A DNA stretch of 64,000 bases, taken from Labrenzia sp. 011 (GTDB lineage Bacteria; Pseudomonadota; Alphaproteobacteria; Rhizobiales; Stappiaceae). A program made the position numbers and the translations under genes. The notes beneath the pieces were generated by a model. The model ran no database searches and was not told the DNA's origin. It worked only from the letters and a program-made list of their open reading frames with translations. How positions within the stretch are numbered: the stretch's first letter is position 1; every line of letters starts with the position of its first letter. The DNA lies in NCBI RefSeq assembly GCF_003075075.1, contig NZ_QCYM01000009.1, positions 62,001 to 126,000 on the forward strand, in the 5' to 3' direction. Positions 8,965 through 17,193 of the stretch are shown piece after piece.

Positions 8965-9102
8965 TCAGGCGGTGGTCTTGGTTGTCTTGGTTGTGTGTTT
9001 AAGAGCGGTTACGGCAGCCGTCCGGGTCTCGCCGCGCAGGAAGGTCGCGCTGGCAAGGGCCTTGGACATGATATCCAGAATGTCGGCTTTCAGCCGGATC
9101 AT
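8965..9102 (-). CDS. Possible small protein (45 aa)
   Basis: Not recognised. An open frame from ATG 9102 encodes a basic, threonine- and lysine-rich peptide ending in a TTKTTKTT run, with codon choice (CTG, GCC, ACC, AAG) like that of neighbouring genes. The ribosome binding site is weak. It lies between the racemase-like gene and asd on the same strand, so it could be the last member of the upstream operon or a non-coding tail. No hydrophobic segment. Confidence 0.3.
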   Translation of the reverse strand: MIRLKADILDIMSKALASATFLRGETRTAAVTALKHTTKTTKTTA

Positions 9103-9199
9103 CGGAAGCTCGCAATCGTCAAAACTTGAGACGGCGCTGTTTTTGCCCGGAAATCCACCGGAGTCAACCGGGAAAGCCGCTCCGGGCGACATTCGCGCG

Positions 9200-9943
9200 T
9201 CACCTGTTGAAGAGCCGCCCCGGTCCGGCGCCTTTCACGGACAGGCCGGCGAGAGTCATCATGTGCCAGGCGAGAGCCAGATTGGAACTGATGACCGGCT
9301 TTCCGAGCCGCCGCTCGCAGGCCTCGATCACCTCCAGGGAGCGCAGGTTGGTACAGGAGGCAAAGACGGCTTCCACGTCCGGCGTGCTGCCCACGGCGCA
9401 GATCGCATCTTCCACACAGGGGAGCGCAATCCTGGCGACAACGGCTTCTTCCGCCTGCCCGAAGGAGCCGACGCTGACGGGGGACAGTCCGTTTTGCGCC
9501 AGCAAGGCGCATATGGCGTCGGAAACCTCGGCGACATAGGGCGAGACGATTCCGATCCGGGACACATTCAGATGACCGAGAGCGGCAACAACGGCGCGGG
9601 CCGGATCCGTGACGACGGTCCCGGGCTGAACGGAACGAACGGCGGCGTCGACCCGGTCGGAGCCGATCACGGTCGCGCCGGAGGTGCAGGCAAAGCCGAC
9701 GACATCCAGCGGCCGTGCTGCGGGCAGCAGGCGGGCTGCGTCGGCAATGCGGTCCTTCATGCGTGCAAGTGTTGCCGATGTTGCTTCGGGCGCGCTTTCG
9801 ATCCGGCTGTGATGGAGCGCCGCGTCGTCGCGGCAGAACAGGGGGCGGAACTCTGCCTCGATGGTCTCGTCCACGGACAGGACGATCAGGCCGAGGGATT
9901 TTCTCTGCCGGGTGTCGCAATCGAGTCTGAAGGGCAGTTGCAT
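9200..9943 (-). CDS. Asp/Glu racemase-superfamily protein (maleate isomerase/arylmalonate decarboxylase-like)
   Basis: A 247-residue protein with the two catalytic-type cysteines of the cofactor-independent Asp/Glu racemase superfamily: Cys86 in FACTSGAT and Cys197 in ASCTNLRS. SRIGIVSPYVAEV matches the second-domain start of maleate isomerases, arylmalonate decarboxylases and EutA proteins. The substrate is unknown. Start ATG 9943 lies 13 bases after the stop of the M24 gene and has GGTGAG upstream; the longer open frame would run into that gene. It is the third gene of a PLP-lyase/M24/racemase operon, so its substrate is probably an intermediate made by the other two. Confidence 0.8.
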   Translation of the reverse strand: MQLPFRLDCDTRQRKSLGLIVLSVDETIEAEFRPLFCRDDAALHHSRIESAPEATSATLARMKDRIADAARLLPAARPLDVVGFACTSGATVIGSDRVDAAVRSVQPGTVVTDPARAVVAALGHLNVSRIGIVSPYVAEVSDAICALLAQNGLSPVSVGSFGQAEEAVVARIALPCVEDAICAVGSTPDVEAVFASCTNLRSLEVIEACERRLGKPVISSNLALAWHMMTLAGLSVKGAGPGRLFNR

Positions 9944-9956
9944 CGGGCTCACCGGT

Positions 9957-11099
9957 TCAATTGAGGAGGACCGGAATGTCCGGTTCGGCGGGGCAGCTGA
10001 GAAATTCCGGGGGGCCGTCGCGGATGACGATGTTCTCCTCATGCACCATCAGCTTCCCGTTGCCCAGATCGATGCCCGGTTCGAGGGTCAGGACCATGTG
10101 CTCCCGCAGGACCGTCCCGTCGAAACCGGTCAGGGAAGGCGCCTCGGTGAGCTGCATGCCAAGGCCGTGACCGAGACGTCCGACGTCGCCGTCCTTCTGG
10201 CCAATCGTTTCGGCCATGGCGCGGTAAAGGTCGACGCAGGTGCGGCCCGGTCTGGCAATCGCCGCCGCGGCATGAACCGCCGCCACCAGGGTCTCATGGG
10301 CGCGCCTGACATCATCCGTTGCCTGTCCGACCGCGAAGTTGCGGTCGAAATCGCAGAAATAGCCGTCGCGGACGGCCCCGGTGTCGAGCATCAGCACGTC
10401 GCCCTCCTCAAGCGGCCGGTCGGTGGGCGGGGAAATCACGTCGCCGTAGCCGCCCTTGCCGGCACCGCCGACAAGATAGGGAACATCATCGGCGCCCTGT
10501 GTCAGAAGCTCTATCCGGAACGCCCGAAACGCCTCCCTGAGCGTCTGTCCCTTGCGGAACAGGTCGGGCGCTCTGGCGAAAGCCGCGGATCCGATGGCGC
10601 AGATGCGGCGCAGCTTTTCCAGTTCGGCATCGGATTTCACCATTCTGAGGGTCTGGACCAGGTCCGAGGCATTGACGAATTGCGATCCGGCAAGGCGTTT
10701 CTGCAGGGAGCGAAAGTCGTCAAGGGGCATGCGCAGGCAGCTTTCGCGGCCCATGGGCATGCCGATCGTGCCGAAATCCTTCAGGACGTTGGCCAGCAGG
10801 CCGATGCCGTCGTCCACCGGGTGCGGAGCGGAAAACGGTCTTATGTCGTCCAGCCATGTGGCGGCCATCAGCCTGGCGCCGATCTGCGGGATCACGGCAA
10901 TCGGCTTGCCGCTAGCCGGCAGCACCAGAAACCACGGCCGGGTCGGGCTCTGCCAGAAAAGCGTCCTGAAACCCGAAAAATAGCGGACCTCCGCTTCCGT
11001 GGTGAAGAAAAGCGCGTCCAGTCCGGCCGCGTGCATGGCCCGCTGCGCCCGGGTGGTGCGTTCGGCGAACTCGGTTTCGGGAAAATCCGCGTCAGACAT
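9957..11099 (-). CDS. M24-family metallohydrolase (Xaa-Pro peptidase-like)
   Basis: Pita-bread-fold dinuclear metallohydrolase, 380 residues: N-terminal creatinase-type domain, then the catalytic domain. All five metal ligands are visible: Asp in MLDTGA, Asp in CDFDRNF, His in GHGLGMQL, Glu in LTLEPGI and Glu in HEENIVI. The family includes aminopeptidase P, creatinase and ectoine hydrolase (EutD/DoeA); the sequence lacks the ectoine-hydrolase GYDGWSFYVHQ signature. Start ATG 11099 overlaps the upstream lyase gene by 8 bases (ATGTCTGA), implying translational coupling. Its substrate is likely related to the lyase substrate. Confidence 0.85.
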   Translation of the reverse strand: MSDADFPETEFAERTTRAQRAMHAAGLDALFFTTEAEVRYFSGFRTLFWQSPTRPWFLVLPASGKPIAVIPQIGARLMAATWLDDIRPFSAPHPVDDGIGLLANVLKDFGTIGMPMGRESCLRMPLDDFRSLQKRLAGSQFVNASDLVQTLRMVKSDAELEKLRRICAIGSAAFARAPDLFRKGQTLREAFRAFRIELLTQGADDVPYLVGGAGKGGYGDVISPPTDRPLEEGDVLMLDTGAVRDGYFCDFDRNFAVGQATDDVRRAHETLVAAVHAAAAIARPGRTCVDLYRAMAETIGQKDGDVGRLGHGLGMQLTEAPSLTGFDGTVLREHMVLTLEPGIDLGNGKLMVHEENIVIRDGPPEFLSCPAEPDIPVLLN

Positions 11100-12174
11100 C
11101 CTCCGGGCCTTCCGACAGATAGCAAAGGACGCGCGCATCCGGCCCCAGACTCAGGGCGGTGGCCTCTGTGCCCGCATGATGCAGGGCGGCGATGCCGGCG
11201 GCGCCCGATGGCGTGGTCGCAAGGTCGTGGGTGGCGAGCAAGGCGACTGTCTCGGCGGCTTCCTCATCCGTGATCGTCGTGAAGACATCGGCTTCCCGGG
11301 CGAGGTATTTCAGGGCCAGATGCGAGGGTTCCTTGCAGTCGAGTCGTCCCATGACCGATACGGGTCCGGGGGCGGTGACCGCTTTTCCAGCCTTGATCCC
11401 GGCCTGAAGGGCGGGGGCGTATTCCGGTTCCGCCACCACGATCGTCACGTCCGGGCCCCAGGTGGCACGGGCGCTCAGCGCGCAGGCGGCCGCAAGCCCG
11501 CCGACACCGGCCTGCAGGAAGACGTGGGTCGGCGGTTCCGGCATCTGCCGGGAAATTTCGTCCCCCATGATCAGATAACCTTCCATCACATCGCGGCCGG
11601 CCTCGGTCATGCCCGGCCAGGTGCTGTCGGGCAGTAGGATCCAGCCGTTGGCCTCGGCCTGTCTTTCGGCTTCGGCCATGCTGTCCTCGTAGGTTGCGCC
11701 GGTTCTCACGACCGTGGCGCCCTTGTTCCGGAGCCGGACGGCAAAGGCCTCCGGAACGGTTTCGGCGACGAAAACAACCGCCCTGGCGCCGCAGAGGGGC
11801 GCCCCTGCGGCGAGGGACATTCCGTGATTGCCCGCACTGGCGCAGGCGAAGGTGGTGCCTTCAAGGGCGGTGCCGTGATCCCTGGCATCGCCCTCACGGA
11901 CCTTCCGTGCGGCGCGTTTGGCGATTGCATAGGCGGCGCCGAGAGCCTTGAAACTGCCAAGACCCATCCGGTTGCGTTCGTCCTTCAGGTAAAGCGCGCC
12001 GACGCCGAATGCGGCAGCAAGAGCGGCCGCTTCGAGCAGCGGGGACGGACGCCGGTCCGGGCTTCTTTCCAGAAAAAGAGCCGCCTCCGAGGCCGTTTCG
12101 GAGAGGTCTCCGCCGGCAAGGTCGGCACTTTCCGGCAGGCCCCTGCCCCGCCAGGGATTGTTGAATGCGTCCAT
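11092..12174 (-). CDS. Diaminopropionate ammonia-lyase-like PLP enzyme
   Basis: A fold-type II PLP enzyme of 360 residues. ALYLKDERNRMGLGSFKALGAAYA carries the PLP lysine (Lys76) in the arrangement typical of diaminopropionate ammonia-lyases rather than threonine dehydratases, followed by CASAGNHG (phosphate/substrate loop) and the glycine-rich LQAGVGGLAAA. Diaminopropionate ammonia-lyase converts 2,3-diaminopropionate to pyruvate and ammonia; the exact substrate here is inferred from family only. First gene of a leftward operon with an M24 hydrolase and a racemase-fold protein. It has no regulator of its own; arsR diverges from it. Confidence 0.8.
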   Translation of the reverse strand: MDAFNNPWRGRGLPESADLAGGDLSETASEAALFLERSPDRRPSPLLEAAALAAAFGVGALYLKDERNRMGLGSFKALGAAYAIAKRAARKVREGDARDHGTALEGTTFACASAGNHGMSLAAGAPLCGARAVVFVAETVPEAFAVRLRNKGATVVRTGATYEDSMAEAERQAEANGWILLPDSTWPGMTEAGRDVMEGYLIMGDEISRQMPEPPTHVFLQAGVGGLAAACALSARATWGPDVTIVVAEPEYAPALQAGIKAGKAVTAPGPVSVMGRLDCKEPSHLALKYLAREADVFTTITDEEAAETVALLATHDLATTPSGAAGIAALHHAGTEATALSLGPDARVLCYLSEGPEDV

Positions 12175-12316
12175 GCGTGTCCCCGATGCTGTTGTGCCTG
12201 CAGGTCAGCAGCAGTGGCGATGGATTTCAAGTCTTCCTTTTCCCCTGGCAGGGCCAGGCGGGATCCTGGCTTTCATGAGGGCGGTTTTGGGGGTTGAAAA
12301 CAGATTACTATTCAAG

Positions 12317-12336
12317 ATATCATGAATTATGGATAT
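12317..12336. promoter_or_regulatory. Candidate ArsR operator overlapping the arsR start
   Basis: ATATC (12317-12321) and GATAT (12332-12336) form a perfect dyad with a 10-base spacer. A second one (TTCA-N8-TGAA, 12311-12326) lies within it. The site covers the proposed arsR start codon at 12329, a location suited to autorepression. ArsR-family operators are usually 12-2-12-like AT-rich dyads, which this resembles. Confidence 0.5.
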
Positions 12337-12697
12337 AAATGTGAATGATGCCCTGAGCGCCTTTGGCGCGCTCAGCCAGAAAACCCGGCTGGAGGTCTTC
12401 CGGCTCCTGGTTGGTGCCGGTCCTGCAGGGATGGTTGCCGGGGAGATCGGCGAGGCGCTCGGGGTTCGCCAAAACACGATGTCGGCCAATCTGTCGGTGC
12501 TGCTGCAGGCGGGTCTGGTGCGCAACGAGCGCGAGGGTCGGACTGTCCGCTATTTCGCCGACATGGAAACCACGAAGGGTTTGCTGACGTTCCTGATGGC
12601 CGACTGCTGCGGCGGTCATCCCCAGCTTTGCGCGCAGGTCCTTGAAGCGGTGGCCTGCCGGAAATTGTCGTTCGTACAAGGAGATTCAAATGTCTGA
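12329..12697 (+). CDS. arsR: ArsR-family metalloregulator
   Basis: Winged-helix repressor of 122 residues, probably controlling itself and arsC. VAGEIGEALGVRQNTMSANLSVLLQAGLV is the helix-turn-helix; RTVRYFADM is the wing. Cysteines capable of binding As(III) are C-terminal (DCCGG, then QLCAQV and VACRK), unlike the ELCVCDL helix-3 site of E. coli ArsR, so the sensor site belongs to a different ArsR subtype. No Shine-Dalgarno precedes ATG 12329; the message may be leaderless or start at GTG 12341. Overlaps arsC by 8 bases. Confidence 0.88.
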   Translation: MDINVNDALSAFGALSQKTRLEVFRLLVGAGPAGMVAGEIGEALGVRQNTMSANLSVLLQAGLVRNEREGRTVRYFADMETTKGLLTFLMADCCGGHPQLCAQVLEAVACRKLSFVQGDSNV

Positions 12698-13199
12698 TGG
12701 TGTTTATAACGTATTGTTTCTTTGTACCGGGAATTCCGCCCGGTCGATCATGGCCGAGGCCATTTTGAACCGAAACGGTGCGGGCCGGTTCAAGGCCTAT
12801 TCCGCCGGATCCAATCCTGCCGGGGAGGTCCGCCCGGAAGCGCTGGCGCTTCTGAAGAAACTGAACTTCAAGACAGACGGCCTGCGCAGCAAGGACTGGA
12901 GCGAATTTGCCGGGCCGGATGCCCCGGTAATGGATTTCGTCTTCACTGTCTGTGACAATGCCGCGAAGGAAAGCTGCCCCGTCTGGCCGGGCCAGCCGAT
13001 GTCGGCGCACTGGGGATTGCCCGACCCGGCGGCCGTGGACGGCACGGAGGCGGAAAGACAGGTCGCCTTCAACGAGGCCTTCCGGATGCTCAATACCCGC
13101 ATCTCGATCATGACGAACCTGCCCATGGCCTCCCTCGACCGGCTATCCCTTCAGAAGAAGCTGGAAGATATCGGCAAGACCACCCGCGAACCGGCCTGA
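12690..13199 (+). CDS. arsC: Arsenate reductase, low-molecular-weight phosphatase type
   Basis: Reduces arsenate to arsenite in the cytoplasm. The 169-residue protein has the P-loop CTGNSAR (Cys12, Arg18) of the LMW-PTPase fold, a DPA(A) acid loop (GLPDPAAV), and later cysteines in FTVCDNAAKESCPVWPG that could serve the disulfide relay, suggesting thioredoxin- or glutaredoxin-linked turnover. AAGGAG precedes ATG 12690, which lies inside the end of arsR, so the two are one operon. No arsenite efflux gene (arsB/acr3) or aqpS is visible beside it, although the next gene is an opposite-strand MFS exporter of another family. Confidence 0.9.
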   Translation: MSDGVYNVLFLCTGNSARSIMAEAILNRNGAGRFKAYSAGSNPAGEVRPEALALLKKLNFKTDGLRSKDWSEFAGPDAPVMDFVFTVCDNAAKESCPVWPGQPMSAHWGLPDPAAVDGTEAERQVAFNEAFRMLNTRISIMTNLPMASLDRLSLQKKLEDIGKTTREPA

Positions 13200-13235
13200 A
13201 GGCACACCTGAAAAGCCGCTTGCACCGGGGACAGC

Positions 13236-13267
13236 AAACGCCTGTGTTCACTCGAACGCAGGCGTTT
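13236..13267 (+). terminator. arsC-end hairpin
   Basis: AAACGCCTGTGTTC and GAACGCAGGCGTTT pair over 14 bp (one G-T pair) around an ACTC loop, 36 bases after the arsC stop. Only three Ts follow, so it may be a weak terminator or an mRNA 3' stabiliser. Confidence 0.6.
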
Positions 13268-13365
13268 GGCGTTCAGGGGCAAGGGCAGGTCGCGGTTCAT
13301 GAGAAACCGGACTGTCGCCGATCAGGAATGCGGGGCATCGGCTGCCTTGACCATGCAATCGGCCC

Positions 13366-14565
13366 TCAGGCCGTGGCATTGCCCGCGCGCGCGGGGCGCA
13401 GGGTCAGCAGGGCGATGACCAGCGCCGTGACCGCGCAGGTGGCGACCGCGCCGGTCAGCGGCAGCGGAGTGCGGTCGAAGAACGGGCTGCAGATCAGGAT
13501 CATCACACCACCGGAAACCATCTGGAAGGTTCCGCCGAGAGAGGATGCCATGCCCGCGTGCTCGCCGTGCTCCTCCAGCGCCATGACCATGGTCGGGGCG
13601 ATGACCTGTCCCAGAAAGGTGTTGCCGACAAACAGCAGCGCCATCAGCACGGGCAGGTCGTCGAAGCCGTTCCAGACCAGGATGAAGAGCAGCGAGGTTG
13701 CGGAGGCGAAGCCGCAGACCGACAGCAGGGCGACGCGGGCCATGCCGAAGCGGTCTCCGAGCGTTGCCGCGAATTGCGACGACGTGAAGAAGCCGACGGC
13801 GTTGAGCGCGAAGACAAGGCTGAAGCCCGTCGGCGTCAGTTCGTAGCGGGTCATGTAGACGAGCGGAGCCGCAGCGATGAACACGAAGAAGCTGGCCAGG
13901 GAAAACCCGGCGATCAGCGTCAGGCCCATGAAACGCGCATCTTTCAACAGATAGATGGCGCTGCGGATCATCTCTGTGGGGTCGATCCGGCCGCGGCGTT
14001 CCGGCGGCAGGGTTTCCGGCAATTGCAGGGCCATCAGCACCATGGCCGCCATGGCAATGACACCGAGGACGGAGAAAATCAGTCTCCAGTTGCCGAAGGC
14101 AATGATCAGGCTGCCTGTCAGGGGGGCGAGCATGGGCGAAATGCTGATGACCAGCATGACCAGTGCCATCAGCCGGGTCGCCTGGCTGCCTGTGTGCAGG
14201 TCACGTACCACGGCGCGCACGATCACCATCGGGGCGGCGGCCCCGAGGGCCTGGACGAAACGGCCGAGAGTCAGCGTGGCGACATCGGGTGCGGTCGCGC
14301 AGAGCGCGGAACCGGCGATGAACACGACAAGACCGATGAAGACCGGGGGCTTGCGGCCGAACCGGTCGGCAAGCGGTCCGTAGAAGAGTTGCGCAACGCC
14401 GAAGGCAATGAAATAGACCGTAAAGGTCATGTGAACGGCCGCGTCGTTGGTATTCAGGTCCCGGACGATCTCCGGCATCGCGGGAAGATAGAGATCAATC
14501 GCGAACGGCCCGACGACGGCCAGAAGGCCCAGCACGACGGCTGAGCGGACAAATCCGATCTGCAT
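13366..14565 (-). CDS. Bcr/CflA-family multidrug MFS exporter
   Basis: Drug:proton antiporter with 12 predicted membrane helices, 399 residues. The family hallmarks are AIDLYLPAMPEI in helix 1, GPLADRFGRKPP in the loop between helices 2 and 3, RFVQALGAAAPMVIVRAVVRD in helix 4-5 and an LLLTGSLIxxFGNWR-like helix 6 boundary. Such proteins export bicyclomycin, chloramphenicol-type or other small compounds; the true substrate is unknown. ATG 14565 is preferred to an upstream TTG because family members begin just before the first helix. It converges on arsC and is not clearly part of an arsenic operon. Confidence 0.85.
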   Translation of the reverse strand: MQIGFVRSAVVLGLLAVVGPFAIDLYLPAMPEIVRDLNTNDAAVHMTFTVYFIAFGVAQLFYGPLADRFGRKPPVFIGLVVFIAGSALCATAPDVATLTLGRFVQALGAAAPMVIVRAVVRDLHTGSQATRLMALVMLVISISPMLAPLTGSLIIAFGNWRLIFSVLGVIAMAAMVLMALQLPETLPPERRGRIDPTEMIRSAIYLLKDARFMGLTLIAGFSLASFFVFIAAAPLVYMTRYELTPTGFSLVFALNAVGFFTSSQFAATLGDRFGMARVALLSVCGFASATSLLFILVWNGFDDLPVLMALLFVGNTFLGQVIAPTMVMALEEHGEHAGMASSLGGTFQMVSGGVMILICSPFFDRTPLPLTGAVATCAVTALVIALLTLRPARAGNATA

Positions 14566-14783
14566 GAGACAATATCCGATAAAAATCACGCGGAAGCGCA
14601 AAGCCGCGCAAGGAGCGCCAAATCTGAAGAGGGGGCAGACTGGAAGAAGGGGTTGAGGAAGTCGAGTCCTTTCTGGTTTCCGGCCATGCGCAAATCGCAG
14701 GTCAGGGTTGCATCCTGGGCGGGCAATGGTGCGGAGATGCAGCTTTGCTCCGGTGAGAAGACGAGGGCCCGGTTTGCCAGGCC

Positions 14784-14824
14784 GTCACCAAAGCTTCACG
14801 CATGTGTCACCCGATCTGTAATCT
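14784..14824 (+). promoter_or_regulatory. Pho-box-like promoter
   Basis: Three TCAC units spaced exactly 11 bp apart (GTCAC 14784-14788, TTCAC 14795-14799, GTCAC 14806-14810) match the PhoB direct-repeat layout. TAATCT (14819-14824) is placed like a -10 box just downstream, with no good -35, as in PhoB-activated promoters. The 310-bp stretch 14566-14875 otherwise has no gene. It drives an exported phytase/phosphatase-like protein, which fits phosphate control (inference). Confidence 0.5.
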
Positions 14825-14875
14825 TCAGCACTAGCTTGCGCCCACCTTAACCCCAACGACATGGGAGCTAGTGCA

Positions 14876-17089
14876 ATGGCGACTCTTCGCGGACGTTTCC
14901 TGAAAGGTGTCAGTCTTGCCGCCGTATTCGGCCTTGGTGCCGTCTCCGCGGCTCAGGCGGAGTATTTTGAGCGGATCAACACCTATCCTGTCTACAAGAC
15001 GCTTGCCGAAGGTGCCGATCCGGCCACCGAGACGGTTGCGGAGATCATCTACGCCTCGAAGGACGGCCGCACTCTGGTGTTCACCGACAGTCCGGGCGAG
15101 GACATCGTTTTCGTCGATGCCAGCAACCCGCTGTCTCTTCGGCCGCTGGGCCGCACGGCCCTCGGTGGCGAGCCGACGTCCGTGGCCGTTGGTACCAGGA
15201 TGGCCTATGCCGGTGTCAACACCAGCGCCGATTATGTCAACGCCAGCGGTCATCTGGCGGTCATCGCTCTCGATGGTCTCGGCATTGCCGCGAAATGTGA
15301 TGCCAGGGGCCAGCCGGACAGCGTCGCCATTTCCGCTGACGGCAAGTTCGTTGCCATCGCCATCGAGAACGAACGGGATGAGGATCTGAACGACGGCGTC
15401 CTGCCGCAGATGCCGGCCGGTCATCTGGCGATCTTCGATCTGGACGACAACGGAATGCCGACCAATTGCGACGCGGTACGCATTGTGGACATGACCGGTC
15501 TGTCCGAGGTGGCGCCGGGCGATCCGGAGCCGGAATTCGTTTCCATCAACTCGAAGAACCAGGCGGTCGTCACGCTTCAGGAAAACAACCACATTGCCAT
15601 CGTCGATCTGGCCAGCGGCGAGATCGTCGGTCATTTCTCCGCCGGAGCGGCCTCGGCCGAAAACATTCCGGTCACCAATGCGCGCATGAGCGACGCCTCC
15701 GGGTCCACGGACAATGTGGCGCGTGAGCCCGATGCGGTTGCCTGGATCGACGACGAGCGGTTCGTCACCGCCAACGAAGGCGACTACCAGGGCGGTTCGC
15801 GCGGCTTCACCATCTGGAATGCCAGCGGCGAGGTTCTGTTCGACAGCGGCAACCAGATGGAGCATCTGGGCATGGCGCACGGCCATTACCCGGCCAAGCG
15901 TGCGTCCAAGAAGGGCACGGAGCCGGAGGGCGTGGCCGTGGGCGAGTTCGGCGGCGAAACCCTGATCTTCGTCAATTCGGAGCGCGGCAACTTCGTCGCG
16001 GTCTACAGGGACACCGGTGCGGAACCGGAGTTCGTCCAGTTCCTGCCGACCCATGTGGGACCGGAGGGGCTACTGGCGATCCCGAACCGCGATCTCTTCG
16101 CCGTTGCCAACGAAGTGGATGAAGACGGCGTGCGTGCGCATGTCTCGCTCTACAGGTTCGGCGCCGAGGCTCCGGCCTATCCGACGGTCATCTCCGCGAT
16201 GGACCCGGAAAAGCACGCTCCGATCGGCTGGGGTGCGCTGTCCGGCCTGGCCGCCGATCCGGCAGATCCGGATACGCTCTATGCGGTCAGCGACAGTTTC
16301 TATGACGATGCCCGCATCTTCACGCTGGACATCTCCTCCAAACCGGCACGGATCACCTCCTATGTGACGGTTCGCGGCGGCAAGCAGGCGAAACTCGACC
16401 TGGAAGGCATTTCCGTTGCGAAGGACGGCGGCTTCTGGCTGGCTTCCGAAGGCAATCCGGAAAAGGAGCTGCAGCACCTGCTCCTGAAAGTCGGCGCCGA
16501 CGGCACCGTGCAGGAAGAAATCTCCCTGCCGGAAGATCTGGTCGCGCAGTCGGAGCGCCACTCCTACGAAGGCGTTGCCGAATTCGAGATGAATGGCGAA
16601 ACTCTGGTTGCCGTCGCGGTTCAGCGCGGGTGGAAGGACGACCCGAAGGGTATGGTCAAACTGGCCATCTACAATCCGGCGAAAAGCTCCTGGGGCTTCG
16701 TCCACTACCCGCTCGACACGCCGAAAAGCGCCGCCGGCGGCTGGGTCGGCCTGTCGGAAATCGTTTCCATGGGCAACGGCAAATTCGCCATCCTGGAACG
16801 CGACAACATGGGCGGCGAGGATGCGGTCATCAAGCAGATCGCCACGATCTCGCTGGATGGCGTGACACCGGCGACTTACGGCGATGCGCTTCCGGTTCTG
16901 GACAAGAAGTTCGCGATGGACGTGCTGCCCGCCATGGCGGCCGGTAACGGCTGGGTTCTGGACAAGCCGGAAGGCCTGACCATCACCGCCGACGGCCGGC
17001 TGATCCTGGTGACCGACAATGACGGCGTCGACGGCGCGCCGGGCGAAACCCAGCTCATCGATCTCGGCCCGGCATCGCGCCTGAACTGA
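14876..17089 (+). CDS. Exported beta-propeller protein with esterase-like phytase domain
   Basis: A 737-residue secreted protein. The signal peptide (residues 1-28, ending SAAQA) is followed by an N-terminal beta-propeller region with repeated SVAISADGKFVAIAIENE-type blades and a choice-of-anchor-I/alkaline-phosphatase-like layout. The C-terminal part (WGALSGLAADPADPDTLYAVSDSF; DLEGISVAKDGGFWLASEGN; KPEGLTITADGRLILVTDNDG) is the esterase-like activity of phytase family. Probably acts on organic phosphate in the periplasm or outside. ATG 14876 has GGGAG 8 bases before it; a near upstream ATG (14861) would overlap that site. Preceded by a Pho-box-like repeat and followed by a strong terminator, so monocistronic. 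Confidence 0.85.
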   Translation: MATLRGRFLKGVSLAAVFGLGAVSAAQAEYFERINTYPVYKTLAEGADPATETVAEIIYASKDGRTLVFTDSPGEDIVFVDASNPLSLRPLGRTALGGEPTSVAVGTRMAYAGVNTSADYVNASGHLAVIALDGLGIAAKCDARGQPDSVAISADGKFVAIAIENERDEDLNDGVLPQMPAGHLAIFDLDDNGMPTNCDAVRIVDMTGLSEVAPGDPEPEFVSINSKNQAVVTLQENNHIAIVDLASGEIVGHFSAGAASAENIPVTNARMSDASGSTDNVAREPDAVAWIDDERFVTANEGDYQGGSRGFTIWNASGEVLFDSGNQMEHLGMAHGHYPAKRASKKGTEPEGVAVGEFGGETLIFVNSERGNFVAVYRDTGAEPEFVQFLPTHVGPEGLLAIPNRDLFAVANEVDEDGVRAHVSLYRFGAEAPAYPTVISAMDPEKHAPIGWGALSGLAADPADPDTLYAVSDSFYDDARIFTLDISSKPARITSYVTVRGGKQAKLDLEGISVAKDGGFWLASEGNPEKELQHLLLKVGADGTVQEEISLPEDLVAQSERHSYEGVAEFEMNGETLVAVAVQRGWKDDPKGMVKLAIYNPAKSSWGFVHYPLDTPKSAAGGWVGLSEIVSMGNGKFAILERDNMGGEDAVIKQIATISLDGVTPATYGDALPVLDKKFAMDVLPAMAAGNGWVLDKPEGLTITADGRLILVTDNDGVDGAPGETQLIDLGPASRLN

Positions 17090-17125
17090 GACCGAAAGGT
17101 TCAAGGTCCTCCCAAGACCTGACGA

Positions 17126-17159
17126 AAGACCCGGTGGTTGCGGCTGCCGGGTCTTTTTT
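17126..17159 (+). terminator. Strong intrinsic terminator
   Basis: AAGACCCGG (17126-17134) pairs with CCGGGTCTT (17147-17155), followed by a T-run. It ends the phytase-like gene. Confidence 0.9.
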
Positions 17160-17193
17160 GTCATCAAAAGAACCAGCACACAAAGGGTATGCC

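Noticed and set aside
9200..12174. Calling the operon ectoine utilisation (eutABD)
   Set aside because: The lyase is of diaminopropionate type, the M24 protein lacks the ectoine-hydrolase signature, and eutC, eutE, ehuABCD and enuR are absent.
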